In this document: piece after piece, positions 32,596 to 41,969 of the stretch
Layout: every line of letters begins with the position of its first letter
Numbering within the stretch: position 1 is the stretch's first letter
Assembly (NCBI RefSeq): GCF_045629565.1
Contig: NZ_JAZQRL010000100.1
Span: 1-64,000 of the forward strand
From: Arcticibacter sp045629565
Lineage (GTDB): Bacteria > Bacteroidota > Bacteroidia > Sphingobacteriales > Sphingobacteriaceae
Length of the DNA: 64,000 nucleotides
Direction of reading: 5' to 3'
The notes under the pieces: model-generated
What the model was told of the DNA's origin: nothing
Seen by the model: the letters and a program-made list of their open reading frames with translations, nothing else
The model's database searches: none
Program-made: the position numbers and the translations under genes

Positions 32596-33516
32596 GTGAA
32601 TTCAAAAACAGCAATTTTTGCAACATTCGCTACGCTGCTGGCTCTAAGAGGAACCGCTCAGCAGATCTCATTCAAAACAGAGTACATGGGTAAGTCGGGC
32701 TATTATTATTTGCCCCCAGGCGAAAAACCCAGGGAAAAAATCGGCGACCGAAAAGGCTCTGCCATGGTCTATCAGGGAGCGGTCAGCATACCTTTATCAC
32801 TGAAAACAAATGAGGACAACCGCCCAACTGCCTGGGGGATCGGTTTCGGCGGAGCATACGCATCCCTGCGGAATCAAAACTTCTCTGAACCTATGGTATC
32901 CGAGATCATGAACCTGCAACTAGGCGTTTACCACATGCGGCCGCTGAACTACAGATGGTCAGTAAGAGCAAGCATCGGAATGGGGGTATTCACGCCATCT
33001 GCTAAGTTCTCCAGCATCAGCTTCAAAAACGTCCTTGCAAGCGGAAGTTTTGTCTTTATCCGCCATCTCAAACCCAATCTGGATATAGGAGGAGGATTGG
33101 CGATCAACAGCTCACTTGGCTATCCGATGGCATTTCCGGCCGTTTACCTCAGGTGGAAGACCAGCGGGAAGTTAGACGTCAACATCGAACTGGTAGAGGG
33201 GCTGGACATGTCGGCGGGGTACAACCTCAGTGATCATATGAAATTGTCCTACGCGCTAGAAATGAATGGTCAGGTCGCCCTGCTGGAAAAAGACGGCAAA
33301 GACATGATCTTCTCCCATCAGTACATTGTTACCGGTTTCCGTCCCGAAGTCAGGCTGCAGCAGACCCGGTTAACGCTGACCGGTATGGTAGGATTGAACC
33401 TGTTCCGTCCTGCTGCTTACAGCGAGAGAACCTTAAAAGGAGTGTTTGCCGGTGATAACGACTACCATTTCTCTGCCTCTGCATACGCTTCGATTGGTTT
33501 GAAGATGAACTTTTAA
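32596..33516 (+). CDS. DUF6268-type outer-membrane beta-barrel protein
   Basis: A 306-residue protein with a signal peptide (NSKTAIFATFATLLALRGTAQ). The mature part alternates hydrophobic and polar residues in short strands and ends in aromatic Phe (ASIGLKMNF), the usual C-terminal signal of outer-membrane barrels. It resembles the DUF6268 group of Bacteroidota. The start is GTG at 32596. It is 142 bp after the LytTR gene and 3 nt before the acyltransferase, so it is probably co-transcribed with the latter. Function unknown. Confidence 0.78.
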   Translation: MNSKTAIFATFATLLALRGTAQQISFKTEYMGKSGYYYLPPGEKPREKIGDRKGSAMVYQGAVSIPLSLKTNEDNRPTAWGIGFGGAYASLRNQNFSEPMVSEIMNLQLGVYHMRPLNYRWSVRASIGMGVFTPSAKFSSISFKNVLASGSFVFIRHLKPNLDIGGGLAINSSLGYPMAFPAVYLRWKTSGKLDVNIELVEGLDMSAGYNLSDHMKLSYALEMNGQVALLEKDGKDMIFSHQYIVTGFRPEVRLQQTRLTLTGMVGLNLFRPAAYSERTLKGVFAGDNDYHFSASAYASIGLKMNF

Positions 33517-33519
33517 CTC

Positions 33520-34395
33520 ATGAAAGTGAAGCAGGTATTCCACTCTCTGGCGTACAGATCGATCTATATCATGGTTTATATTTTAAGCCATTTACCTATG
33601 GTTCTACTATATGCATTGGCTTCATTTATTTATTTCCTTGCCTACCACGTGTTCGGATACAGGAAAGCAGTGGTGATTCAGAACGTCTCCCGGTCCTTTC
33701 CCGATAAGCGTTATGGCGAAGTCGAAGCCATTGTCAGAAAGTTCTATATCAGCTTTGTCTCTTATTTTGCTGAAATGATCAAAGGCATATCCGCTCCGGC
33801 AGATGTATTGGACAAAAAGATCATCTTTAACAATCTGGAACTGATAGACTTCTACATCCGTTCAGGACGAAGCGTTATCGCCTGCATGGGGCACTGTAGC
33901 AACTGGGAGATGTTGAATCTGTTGCCCTATAAAACCCCCCATGATGTATACGCAGTCTATAAACCTCTCAGCTCCGGCGTAATGAACAGGCTGGTGAGTA
34001 AACTACGGTCACGTTTCGGCATGAAGTTGCTTCCCGACAGACGAGCTATACGTCATATATTGTATCAAAGATCAAGGCCTGCTGTCTACCTTTTTCTTGC
34101 TGATCAATGCCCGCGCATCAAGGATGAAAAATACCGGTTTACGCTCTTGAATCAGGAAACCTATGTTTTCTCCGGCATGGAAAAACTGGCGCGCAAGGCC
34201 AAAGCAGCCGTCGTTTACCTGAACATCACGCAGAGGTCTAGAGGATATTATAGAGTCGTCTGCCTGCCGGTATCATCCGGGTCGGAGCATATGGCTGAAG
34301 GCGAAATAACGCGGAAGTACATTAATCTGCTTACAGAGAATATCAACGAAGAGCCATACGGCTGGCTATGGTCGCATAAACGATGGAAAGGATAA
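33520..34395 (+). CDS. LpxL/HtrB-like lysophospholipid acyltransferase
   Basis: A 291-residue inner-membrane-associated acyltransferase. An N-terminal transmembrane helix (about 18-42) is followed by the catalytic HX4E motif in ACMGHCSNWEML and the PlsC-like second motif in DQCPRI. This family transfers acyl chains to lipid A or to amino-acid and phospholipid acceptors. It is 3 nt downstream of the outer-membrane protein gene. Because other lipid A genes are absent, the acceptor is open. Confidence 0.85.
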   Translation: MKVKQVFHSLAYRSIYIMVYILSHLPMVLLYALASFIYFLAYHVFGYRKAVVIQNVSRSFPDKRYGEVEAIVRKFYISFVSYFAEMIKGISAPADVLDKKIIFNNLELIDFYIRSGRSVIACMGHCSNWEMLNLLPYKTPHDVYAVYKPLSSGVMNRLVSKLRSRFGMKLLPDRRAIRHILYQRSRPAVYLFLADQCPRIKDEKYRFTLLNQETYVFSGMEKLARKAKAAVVYLNITQRSRGYYRVVCLPVSSGSEHMAEGEITRKYINLLTENINEEPYGWLWSHKRWKG

Positions 34396-34452
34396 TGGAA
34401 TGTGCCACCATGAACTGGAAGTTTATCAAAAGGGAGGCAGAATTTCCGAAAA

Positions 34453-35370
34453 TCAATTTATCGACTCCTTAAACTGCACCGGCGTCATCTGCGTTTTCAT
34501 CTTAAACAATCTGCTGAACGATTGCGAATGTTCAAACCCCAGTTGATACGCCACCTCGCTGATACTCAGGGTTGTCGTGGAGAGAAGTTCCTTCGATCTT
34601 TCAATCAGCTTCTCCTGGATGTGCTGCTGGGCGTTCAATCCCGTTAGCGAACGCAGCATATCACTCAAGTAGTTGGGCGTATAATTCAACTGCTCAGCCA
34701 GATACTGCACGGTAGGAATGCCGATAATCACCGGCTGTTGTTCATAGAAATACTTGTTCAGCAGTTCTTCAAATTGCAGCAGCAGGTCGCTGGTAGGAGC
34801 CTGACGGGTAAGAAACTGTCGTTTGTAGAAGCGTCTGGCGTAGCTAAGCAACAGTTCGATCTGTGCGATGACCACGTCGTGACTAAAATCATCTATGCGG
34901 CTGTTTAGCTCTTCCTGAATGATGCTGAAAATAGATGATACCGTTGTTCTTTCCTGCTCAGAAAGGTGTAGTGCCTCATTCGAGGCGTAGGAGAAGAACC
35001 CGTATTGCCTGATCTTTGCCGCAAGCGGATAGCCATGCAGAAAATCCTGATGGAAAATTAACGAATAGCCTTCGTTTCCCTTGTAAATTTCGGTGCTTCC
35101 TACGATCTGATTAGGCGCGGTGAAGACCATACTTCCTTCGTCAAAATCGTAATAACCCTGGCCATATCTGAAACTTCCGCCCAACTTATTGATAAAGGAG
35201 ATTTTGTAAAGCGTTGTTACGTAACTCACCGGCAACCGGCTCAGATTAACCCGCTCGTCACGGGTATCCAGCAAACTGATCAGCGGGTGAAAAGGTCCGG
35301 GAATATCCAGCATGCGGTGTATTTCCGTCAGGGACTCCAGTTTTACAAGCTTGGGTGCGTCGTTTTTCAT
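34453..35370 (-). CDS. AraC-family transcriptional regulator
   Basis: A 305-residue regulator with an N-terminal cupin-like sensor domain (FRYGQGYYDFDEGSMVFTAPNQ) and a C-terminal pair of helix-turn-helix motifs (IGIPTVQYLAEQLNYTPNYLS and LSISEVAYQLGFEHSQSFSRLF). The start at 35368-35370 (MKNDAPKLVKL) is preferred because similar regulators begin there, and a 10-bp hairpin that could end the upstream SDR transcript covers an alternative start at 35400. It lies 92 nt downstream of the SDR gene in the same direction and probably controls it. Confidence 0.88.
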   Translation of the reverse strand: MKNDAPKLVKLESLTEIHRMLDIPGPFHPLISLLDTRDERVNLSRLPVSYVTTLYKISFINKLGGSFRYGQGYYDFDEGSMVFTAPNQIVGSTEIYKGNEGYSLIFHQDFLHGYPLAAKIRQYGFFSYASNEALHLSEQERTTVSSIFSIIQEELNSRIDDFSHDVVIAQIELLLSYARRFYKRQFLTRQAPTSDLLLQFEELLNKYFYEQQPVIIGIPTVQYLAEQLNYTPNYLSDMLRSLTGLNAQQHIQEKLIERSKELLSTTTLSISEVAYQLGFEHSQSFSRLFKMKTQMTPVQFKESIN

Positions 35371-35386
35371 ACCGTAAAATAATAAA

Positions 35387-35421
35387 TTATGACCGGACAT
35401 TTCTTCAGCTGCCGGTCATAA
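35387..35421 (-). terminator. Perfect 10-bp inverted repeat between the SDR and AraC genes
   Basis: TTATGACCGG (35387-35396) and CCGGTCATAA (35412-35421) are exact inverted copies with a 15-nt loop. On the minus strand the hairpin lies 41 nt after the SDR stop and is followed by TTTATTATTTT, so it may act as a terminator. It also encloses an alternative AraC start (35400) in its loop, so a translational control role is possible. Confidence 0.6.
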
Positions 35422-35462
35422 GTAGTTCAAGATTCCGTTAATTCTAAGGCCGAGACGATATA

Positions 35463-36236
35463 TTACCAGGGCATCGGGCCTTCAGGGCCTGTAAAGGTTC
35501 CAGTTGGGCCGTCCGTTTCCAGGGCTACACGAATCGGTTCACGGGAGCCGACTTCCAGACTGTCTGTGCCCTGAAAGTTATTGAGTGCGGTGGCAGTATA
35601 GCCGGGACTGACAGCATTCACCTTGATGTTTTCCTTTTCCAGTTCTAAGGCAAAAGCCAGAGTAACTGCGTTGAGAGCAGTTTTCGAGGCCGCATAAACA
35701 ATCCCGAAGTGCTCTCTCGCCCAGCATTCCGGATCGGAGATCCAGGTTAATGAACCCAGTCCGCTCGATACATTGACGATGCGCGCAGCCGATGACTTGC
35801 GCAGCAACGGCAAAGCAGCCTGTGTTATGGCTATTACCCCCAATACGTTGGTTTCCCATACAGTACGCACTTCGTCGAGCGAAACGTTAACTGCCCGCCC
35901 GGTACTCATTAGTTCCTCCGGACCTTTAGGGGCTGTTCCACCATGAGATATACCGGCGTTGTTTACCAGTAGATCCAGTCGGCCTTGTTCTTTCCCGATA
36001 AGCGCTACAGCCTCATTGATGCTTTCTTGTTGAGTAACGTCCAGTTGAATAGCTCTGGCGTTTTCGCCGATCTTTGCAGCTGCCTTTTCGCCGTTTTCTA
36101 GCTTACGCGAACCCACATATACAATATAACCATTCTCGGCTAGTGACTTCGCAATTTCATTACCTACGCCTTGGTTGGCACCGGTTACTAGGGCAACAGG
36201 CTGTGCGTTTGTAGTTGACTTCATTTGATTTTCCAT
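35463..36236 (-). CDS. Short-chain dehydrogenase/reductase
   Basis: A 257-residue classical SDR. The cofactor site is VALVTGANQGVGNEIAKSLA (TGxxxGxG), with LLVNNAGISHGG, the catalytic Ser in RIVNVSSGLG and the YxxxK pair in YAASKTALN. NADP preference is suggested by the basic VGSRKLENG after the second strand. The substrate is unknown. An internal ATG four codons in (36224) is also possible. The upstream region carries two copies of TTGTAACC with a 21-bp period, a likely binding site for the adjacent AraC regulator. Confidence 0.92.
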   Translation of the reverse strand: MENQMKSTTNAQPVALVTGANQGVGNEIAKSLAENGYIVYVGSRKLENGEKAAAKIGENARAIQLDVTQQESINEAVALIGKEQGRLDLLVNNAGISHGGTAPKGPEELMSTGRAVNVSLDEVRTVWETNVLGVIAITQAALPLLRKSSAARIVNVSSGLGSLTWISDPECWAREHFGIVYAASKTALNAVTLAFALELEKENIKVNAVSPGYTATALNNFQGTDSLEVGSREPIRVALETDGPTGTFTGPEGPMPW

Positions 36237-36285
36237 GAGATTATTTTAATTATTAAGGCAAAGCTCCGCATCATGCCTTACGCAA

Positions 36286-36314
36286 TTGTAACCAAATCAC
36301 GGAGACTTGTAACC
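36286..36314 (-). promoter_or_regulatory. Candidate AraC operator, two direct repeats
   Basis: TTGTAACC occurs at 36286-36293 and 36307-36314, a period of 21 bp. The similarity extends to 12 of 15 positions (AATTGTAACCAAATC versus ACTTGTAACCGAATG). Two direct repeats two helical turns apart are typical of AraC-family sites. They lie 50-78 bp upstream of the SDR start and near the AraC gene it precedes. Confidence 0.6.
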
Positions 36315-36476
36315 GAATGAGAGGTGTATTTTTGATAGCAACATGACCTGTTCAGGCTAAATCACCCCAGAACTATACTGTATTAAATTTTGTTACCGTA
36401 TTTCTCTTATAATTCATTAACTTTTTATAGTTTTAGTAAAACAATCCTGCTTTCTAATAGGAGAATTGCTAAAAAA

Positions 36477-37061
36477 ATGAAGCATAGGGACGAATTAACG
36501 CTTCTTCAAAAAATAGCCGCAGGTGATACTGCTGCTTTTACGGTTATTTATGAGCACTATGGTCCCCCTGTCTGCTCATTCATCAAAAAGTATATGCGTT
36601 CCCAGGAGCTGTCCGACGATATCTGTCAAAACGTTTTCATTAAGATTTGGGAACAGCGGGAGCAGCTTTCCGAAGTGACAGAATTTGCTGCCTGGGCTTT
36701 TACGATCGCAAAGAGACAATGTATAGACCTCCTGAAAAGAGCTTCCCGCGAACAAACTGCTATGAGTATGATTCTCTCTGCCTACCAGGGGGAGAGCAGT
36801 CCGAGTGAAAACAAGATTCACACCAGTGAGTATCTTCAATTTATTGAGAGCGTGCTTAACCGCATGCCACCAAGAACGATGGAAGTGTTCCGCCTATGTC
36901 GCCAGCAATGCAAATCTTACAATGAAGCAGCAGAAGAACTCGGTATAACCCGCGATGCTATAAAAAAACATATGGTACGTTCCATGCGGATACTGAAAGA
37001 ATCTGCTGAGAAAGAACTTGGTGTTTCTTTTTCCCTGCTGTTAATTCTGTTGAACAGTTAA
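36477..37061 (+). CDS. ECF sigma factor (FecI/RpoE-like)
   Basis: A 194-residue sigma factor. Region 2 has FTVIYEHYGPPVCSFI and ELSDDICQNVFIKIWEQ; region 4 has PPRTMEVFRLCRQQCKSYNE and the HTH AAEELGITRDAIKKHM. The ATG at 36477-36479 is preferred over an upstream in-frame ATG (36390), since the upstream 29 residues are unlike the family and a GGAG lies about 13 nt before 36477. It is followed by the FecR gene and is expected to switch on the SusCD locus. Release from the anti-sigma factor would follow a signal from the transporter. Confidence 0.93.
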   Translation: MKHRDELTLLQKIAAGDTAAFTVIYEHYGPPVCSFIKKYMRSQELSDDICQNVFIKIWEQREQLSEVTEFAAWAFTIAKRQCIDLLKRASREQTAMSMILSAYQGESSPSENKIHTSEYLQFIESVLNRMPPRTMEVFRLCRQQCKSYNEAAEELGITRDAIKKHMVRSMRILKESAEKELGVSFSLLLILLNS

Positions 37062-37089
37062 AGAGATATTTACTTAAATTATTTCGAGA

Positions 37090-37103
37090 GAGGGGTACCC
37101 CCT
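37090..37103 (+). promoter_or_regulatory. GGGGTACCCC palindrome between sigma and FecR genes
   Basis: GGGGTACCCC (37092-37101) lies in the 80-bp gap between the sigma factor and the FecR gene, 40 bp before the FecR ATG. It is a perfect 10-bp palindrome followed by CTTTTC. It could be part of the promoter or an operator. Confidence 0.3.
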
Positions 37104-37141
37104 TTTCATTCCCAGTCGACATACTAATAAATACCGTCCTT

Positions 37142-38302
37142 ATGTCGCTCCCGGAAGAAAAATATATCAAGGAACTTATTGCCAGATACAAAGCCGGCGA
37201 AGCTACTCCAGCGGAGCTACAGGCGCTGCTTGGATTGATCGGCGAAGAGCAGTTTGACCAGCTTTTGGAGCAGGATATGGACATCGAGATCGAGCGGTAC
37301 CTAGCCTCCGGAAATGCCAAACAGATGCATAAAGGGAGACCATGGCATCGTTATTTTGCCGCTGCATCCATCTTTCTTTTGCTTGGCACGGGTGTTTACC
37401 TCCGTCTGCGGAGTTCATCGCCTGGTAAAAAGCAAGAGGTAAAAGTAAATGCTGTAATAACAGATATTGAGCCTGGTTCATCCAGGGCTACGCTAACCCT
37501 GGCAGACGGAAGTAAAATAGATCTCAATGATGCAAGGAATGGAACTATCGCCGGGCAGGACGGAATAAAGATCTTAAAAAGTAAGTCCGGACAACTTATT
37601 TACCAGATTCAAGAGCAACCGCAAAGTCAATCGCTAAACGAGGAATTATCTTATAACACCATTACAACTCCCAGAGGCGGGCAATGGCAGGTTATCCTTC
37701 CGGATGGCTCTGCGGTATGGTTGAATGCCGGATCCAGCCTTCGTTATCCCACCAGCTTCAGTAAGGATGGGCGACATGTGACCTTAACAGGAGAAGCTTA
37801 TTTTGAGGTCGCCAAACAGATTGACAAAACTACAGGAAGGCGGGAGCCTTTTCTGGTGCTGACCAACCATCAAAAAATTGAAGTATTGGGCACTCATTTT
37901 AATGTAAATGCCTACGACGATGAAAAAGTGGTTCGAACCACCCTTCTGGAAGGCAAGGTAAGGCTATCGACTCCAAACTCAACGGCATCCATAGATCTTA
38001 AGCCTGGCTTTGAAGCCGTCTTGAGTGATCAGCACTTCGTAACTGCTGAGGCAGATGCCCAGTTAGCAGTCGCCTGGAAGAATGGAGATTTCATTTTCGA
38101 CGGTCAGAATCTGAAGGCTACCATGCGACAGATTGCCCGTTGGTACGACGTCGATATCGTCTATCAGAATATGCCAGACAATGTGCTGATCGGTGGAACG
38201 GTTTCTAGGGCAAACAAGCTTTCTGCGGTGCTCAGGGCCCTTGAACTTACGGGAAAAGTAAAGGTAGCGACAGAAGGGCGAAGGGTAACGCTAAGCAAAT
38301 AA
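37142..38302 (+). CDS. FecR-family anti-sigma factor
   Basis: A 386-residue inner-membrane protein. The cytosolic N-terminus (1-70) binds the sigma factor. One transmembrane helix follows (about 75-93, YFAAASIFLLLGTGVYL), then the periplasmic FecR domain (about 170-290; TTPRGGQWQVILPDGSAVWLNAGSSL, GEAYFEVAK, VLGTHFNVNAY) and a C-terminal DUF4974 domain (FIFDGQNLKATMRQIARWYDVDIVY). It relays a signal from the STN domain of the following SusC transporter to the ECF sigma factor. Confidence 0.94.
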   Translation: MSLPEEKYIKELIARYKAGEATPAELQALLGLIGEEQFDQLLEQDMDIEIERYLASGNAKQMHKGRPWHRYFAAASIFLLLGTGVYLRLRSSSPGKKQEVKVNAVITDIEPGSSRATLTLADGSKIDLNDARNGTIAGQDGIKILKSKSGQLIYQIQEQPQSQSLNEELSYNTITTPRGGQWQVILPDGSAVWLNAGSSLRYPTSFSKDGRHVTLTGEAYFEVAKQIDKTTGRREPFLVLTNHQKIEVLGTHFNVNAYDDEKVVRTTLLEGKVRLSTPNSTASIDLKPGFEAVLSDQHFVTAEADAQLAVAWKNGDFIFDGQNLKATMRQIARWYDVDIVYQNMPDNVLIGGTVSRANKLSAVLRALELTGKVKVATEGRRVTLSK

Positions 38303-38489
38303 TCTAGTATTCACCATAAAACTAAAAGTATGTCCCAAATTCTACGATGTTAAGTTAAGGACCCCCCGGGCAGACGAAAGAAACGCAAAGGTGCTGGTAA
38401 CACCTTTACGTAATCATCTGAGTTCAGTCCCGTCCGGCCAAGCCGGCAATTATCAGCAATCAGGTATTCACTCAAACTCAAGCAAAAGT

Positions 38490-41400
38490 ATGCATTTTAA
38501 TGCTATTAATTTTGGTAGGCCAATCCTATGGCTGCCAACTAAACTACTCTTGGCTGTGAAACTAACTATTCTCTTACTTATTGTCGGCGTCATGTCCGTC
38601 AGTGCGGCATCCTTCGCACAGAAGATCAGTATGGAGAAGAGTAATGTTCCGCTTAAAGCGGTTTTCCAGGAGATCAGAAAACAGTCAGGTTATGATTTTA
38701 TTTTTGATGAGAGCCTCATCAACCGCGCCCGCCTCGTTAGTGTATCGGTTAAGAATGCCGAACTGACCCACGTGCTCGATAAATGCCTGGAGAATCAGCC
38801 CCTGATGTATGTCATTCAGGAGAAGATAGTCGTCGTCAAAGAAAAAGAGAGCCGTGTGTTTCGGCTTCAGGGTGTCATCAAAGATGAAAAAGGAGCCCCG
38901 CTTCCCGGGGTCGTGATCTTCAACGTGAATAAAAATATCTCCGTAGCCAGTGATCAGTTGGGCCGCTTCAGCATTAACGCTGATAGAGGGGACGTGATTC
39001 GCTTCCGGATGATCGGCTTCTCGGAGAGCGCTGTAGTTGCCGAAGAGGGGCAGCGCGAAATTACGGTCATCCTCACCGAAGCAACAGTTCAGTTGCAAAC
39101 CACAGTGGTAACAGCACTCGGTATCAAGCGGGAACAGCGCGCACTTGGATATGCTGTTTCGGAGGTGGACGGCGAGAGCCTGAAAAAGGCCCGCGAAACC
39201 AACGTGATCAACTCGTTGGCGGGTAAGGTGCCCGGACTGATCATCAACAGCACGGCAGCTGGACCTTCTGGTTCGTCACGTGTAATCATTCGCGGAAATA
39301 CCACCGTTACCGGGAATAACCAACCACTGTACGTGGTTGACGGAATTCCGATTGACAACTCCAACTATGGTGGCACGGGTTCTGGAATGTATGCCCAGGG
39401 ATATGATTTCGGGGACGCTATTTCTGCCATTAACCCGGACGATATAGATAAAATAAGTATTCTTCGCGGCCCTTCCGCAGCAGCGCTCTACGGTGCAAGG
39501 GCAGCAAACGGAGTGATCCAGATCACGACCAAGAAAGGGAAGGGGAACTCAGGAATCGAGGTGAACAGTACAACCTCATTTGAAGATCAGCTAACCAGTT
39601 TTGACGGTTACCAATACCAGTATGGACAGGGCAGGAACCAGACCATCAATACCTCAGCAGACCAGGCCAGGACATCCATGTTCAGTAACTTCGGTGCCAG
39701 GCTGGATCCTGACCTCAACGTAATTTCTTACGACGGTGTGTACCGGCCTTACCAGAAGGTGGAGGACAATATCGGCGGTTTCTTCCGTACGGGCGTTACC
39801 ACCACCAATACCGTATCGTTGAACAGCTCAACAGAGAGAGGTTCGTTCCGCCTGTCTGTTTCAGATTTGAGAAACAGCGACATCATACCCGAAAGTGGTA
39901 TGCGAAGAAATTCTTTTACGTTTAACGGAACCTCCAACTTCGGTCCCAAGCTGACAGTTGAAGCCCGGGCATTCTACATGAACGAAAAGGTCGATAACCG
40001 TCCGGCACTTGCAGACGACCCGGGCAATATCGGTAATGCGTTTATCGGATTGGCTAACAATGTCGACCAGAACTGGTTCGCTCAAAAATATAAAAACGAG
40101 GACGGTTCTTATATTGAATGGGGTGGTGGCCAGTACCGGCTTAATCCTTACTGGGTGATCAATGAAATGCAAAACGAGACGGGTAAGAACAGGCTTCTGG
40201 GTGCGTTTCAATTCAATTATAAGGCTACTTCCTGGCTTAGTCTTCAGGGACGTGCTTCTACAGATCTTACCTATATTGAGTTTGAGAAATTCAGTCCGCG
40301 TACGACACCGGGATTTATCACCGGAGCGCTCGACCAGATCAATCGCAAGCATGTCACTACTGAAGCCGATGTGCTGGTGACAGCGGAAAAGCAGGTTAGC
40401 AGATCTTTACATTTGTCTGCGCGGATTGGTGGAAGTATTTCCCGTGTGCATAATCAGGCAGACAATATGCAGTTCACGAACCTTACAGTGCCTGACGCGA
40501 TCACACCTACCAGTTTTACAGACAAGAATATCGTTCAGGTACCCTATCGTAAGCATCTCAATTCCGCCTACGGTTTGCTCAGCGCATCCTACAAGAGTTA
40601 CCTGTACCTCGACGCAACGCTTCGCCAGGATGCATATTCCACGCTGTCAAAATCTTACACCTACCCGTCTCTCGCCACCAGCTTTGTCTTCTCCGACGCA
40701 TTCAAGCTGGGGAAGAAATTTTTAAGTATGGGCAGGATCAGGGCCGATATCTCCGAGGTCGCCAGCGACACCGATCCCTATTTGCTCGACCTGTACTACA
40801 CTGTAAATCCTTTACCATATGAATCTATCTCCTATGGCGGACTCAGCACTGATGTGATGGCGAACCGGAATCTCGTTCCCACCCGCACCCGCTCCTGGGA
40901 AGTCGGCACCGAACTTCAGTTCTTTGGAAACAGGATAAGCCTGGATATGACCTATTACAATCAACGTTCACGCGACCAGATCAACCGTGTCCCGGTACCT
41001 GTTTCTTCCGGTTTCGCTACGCAGACGATCAACGCCGGGGTGGTGACTAACAGAGGACTTGAGATCATGCTGAACGCAAGTCCCTTTACCAAAACAGCGT
41101 TAAAATGGAACTTCAGTCTGAACTTCGCGAGAAACATTAACAAAGTGGAGTCCCTTGCCGAAGGCGTTCCCTTTCTCACCTTGTCAGAAGCCAGATGGAT
41201 GGGAGTTGCTGTTATTGCCAAACCGGGAGAAGACTACGGTTCTATACTGGCGTTCGACTATCAGCACGATCCGCAAGGTAATCTTATCCTTGATCCCAAT
41301 ACTCTATTGCCTCTGCAAAGCGCAGAAAGGCAGGTGCTCGGCAAGGGTATATATGACTGGACAGGTGGTATGAGCAACACACTAAATTTCAAAGCTTTCA

Positions 41401-41960
41401 CCCTGAACGCACTGGTCGATGTTAAATACGGCTCAGATCTCTTTTCCATGACAAACCTTTTTGCGGCGAGCCGCGGAAGTCTCAATACCACTCTCGAAGG
41501 CCGGGAAGAATGGATCGCTTCGGAAGAAGAAAGACAGTCACTTGGCTATACCGCCGAACAATGGAGAGAAATGGGTCGGGTGAAAGGTCTTGTTCCTCAG
41601 GGTGTTGTATTGGGAGAGAACGGAGAATACGTACAAAACGCCCGCGCAGTCGATCCTTCGGTTTACTGGCCACAGATCGTGTCAAGCGGCGGAGTTGCAA
41701 GACCCTATATTTATGATGGTTCCTATGTCAAGATGCGTGAGATATCCCTCGGTTACAGCTTCCCATTAAAGCTAACCTCCAGACTCGGCATACGCGACCT
41801 GCAGCTTTCTGTGGTCAGCAGAAATCCGTTCATCATCTATAAAGACACACCTAACGTTGATCCCGATTCGAACTATAACAACGGCAATGGTCAGGGGCTC
41901 GAATACGGGTCGCTGCCAACCAGGCGCAGCTGGGGTTTCAACCTGAATTTCAGATTTTAA
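38490..41960 (+). CDS. SusC/RagA-family TonB-dependent transporter with STN signalling domain
   Basis: A 1156-residue outer-membrane barrel. The signal region is basic then hydrophobic (LLAVKLTILLLIVGVMSVSAASFAQ). The STN domain (about 55-125; MEKSNVPLKAVFQEIRKQSG) signals to FecR. A carboxypeptidase-regulatory-like domain follows (about 135-215; LQGVIKDEKGAPLPGVVIFN). The TonB plug has VTALGIKREQRALGYAVSEV and RVIIRGNTT, then a 22-strand barrel ending NLNFRF. The ATG at 38490 is preferred over a GTG at 38391, because the upstream stretch is unlike a signal peptide. SusC and SusD together import glycans across the outer membrane. Confidence 0.95.
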   Translation: MHFNAINFGRPILWLPTKLLLAVKLTILLLIVGVMSVSAASFAQKISMEKSNVPLKAVFQEIRKQSGYDFIFDESLINRARLVSVSVKNAELTHVLDKCLENQPLMYVIQEKIVVVKEKESRVFRLQGVIKDEKGAPLPGVVIFNVNKNISVASDQLGRFSINADRGDVIRFRMIGFSESAVVAEEGQREITVILTEATVQLQTTVVTALGIKREQRALGYAVSEVDGESLKKARETNVINSLAGKVPGLIINSTAAGPSGSSRVIIRGNTTVTGNNQPLYVVDGIPIDNSNYGGTGSGMYAQGYDFGDAISAINPDDIDKISILRGPSAAALYGARAANGVIQITTKKGKGNSGIEVNSTTSFEDQLTSFDGYQYQYGQGRNQTINTSADQARTSMFSNFGARLDPDLNVISYDGVYRPYQKVEDNIGGFFRTGVTTTNTVSLNSSTERGSFRLSVSDLRNSDIIPESGMRRNSFTFNGTSNFGPKLTVEARAFYMNEKVDNRPALADDPGNIGNAFIGLANNVDQNWFAQKYKNEDGSYIEWGGGQYRLNPYWVINEMQNETGKNRLLGAFQFNYKATSWLSLQGRASTDLTYIEFEKFSPRTTPGFITGALDQINRKHVTTEADVLVTAEKQVSRSLHLSARIGGSISRVHNQADNMQFTNLTVPDAITPTSFTDKNIVQVPYRKHLNSAYGLLSASYKSYLYLDATLRQDAYSTLSKSYTYPSLATSFVFSDAFKLGKKFLSMGRIRADISEVASDTDPYLLDLYYTVNPLPYESISYGGLSTDVMANRNLVPTRTRSWEVGTELQFFGNRISLDMTYYNQRSRDQINRVPVPVSSGFATQTINAGVVTNRGLEIMLNASPFTKTALKWNFSLNFARNINKVESLAEGVPFLTLSEARWMGVAVIAKPGEDYGSILAFDYQHDPQGNLILDPNTLLPLQSAERQVLGKGIYDWTGGMSNTLNFKAFTLNALVDVKYGSDLFSMTNLFAASRGSLNTTLEGREEWIASEEERQSLGYTAEQWREMGRVKGLVPQGVVLGENGEYVQNARAVDPSVYWPQIVSSGGVARPYIYDGSYVKMREISLGYSFPLKLTSRLGIRDLQLSVVSRNPFIIYKDTPNVDPDSNYNNGNGQGLEYGSLPTRRSWGFNLNFRF

Positions 41961-41969
41961 CATTTTATC

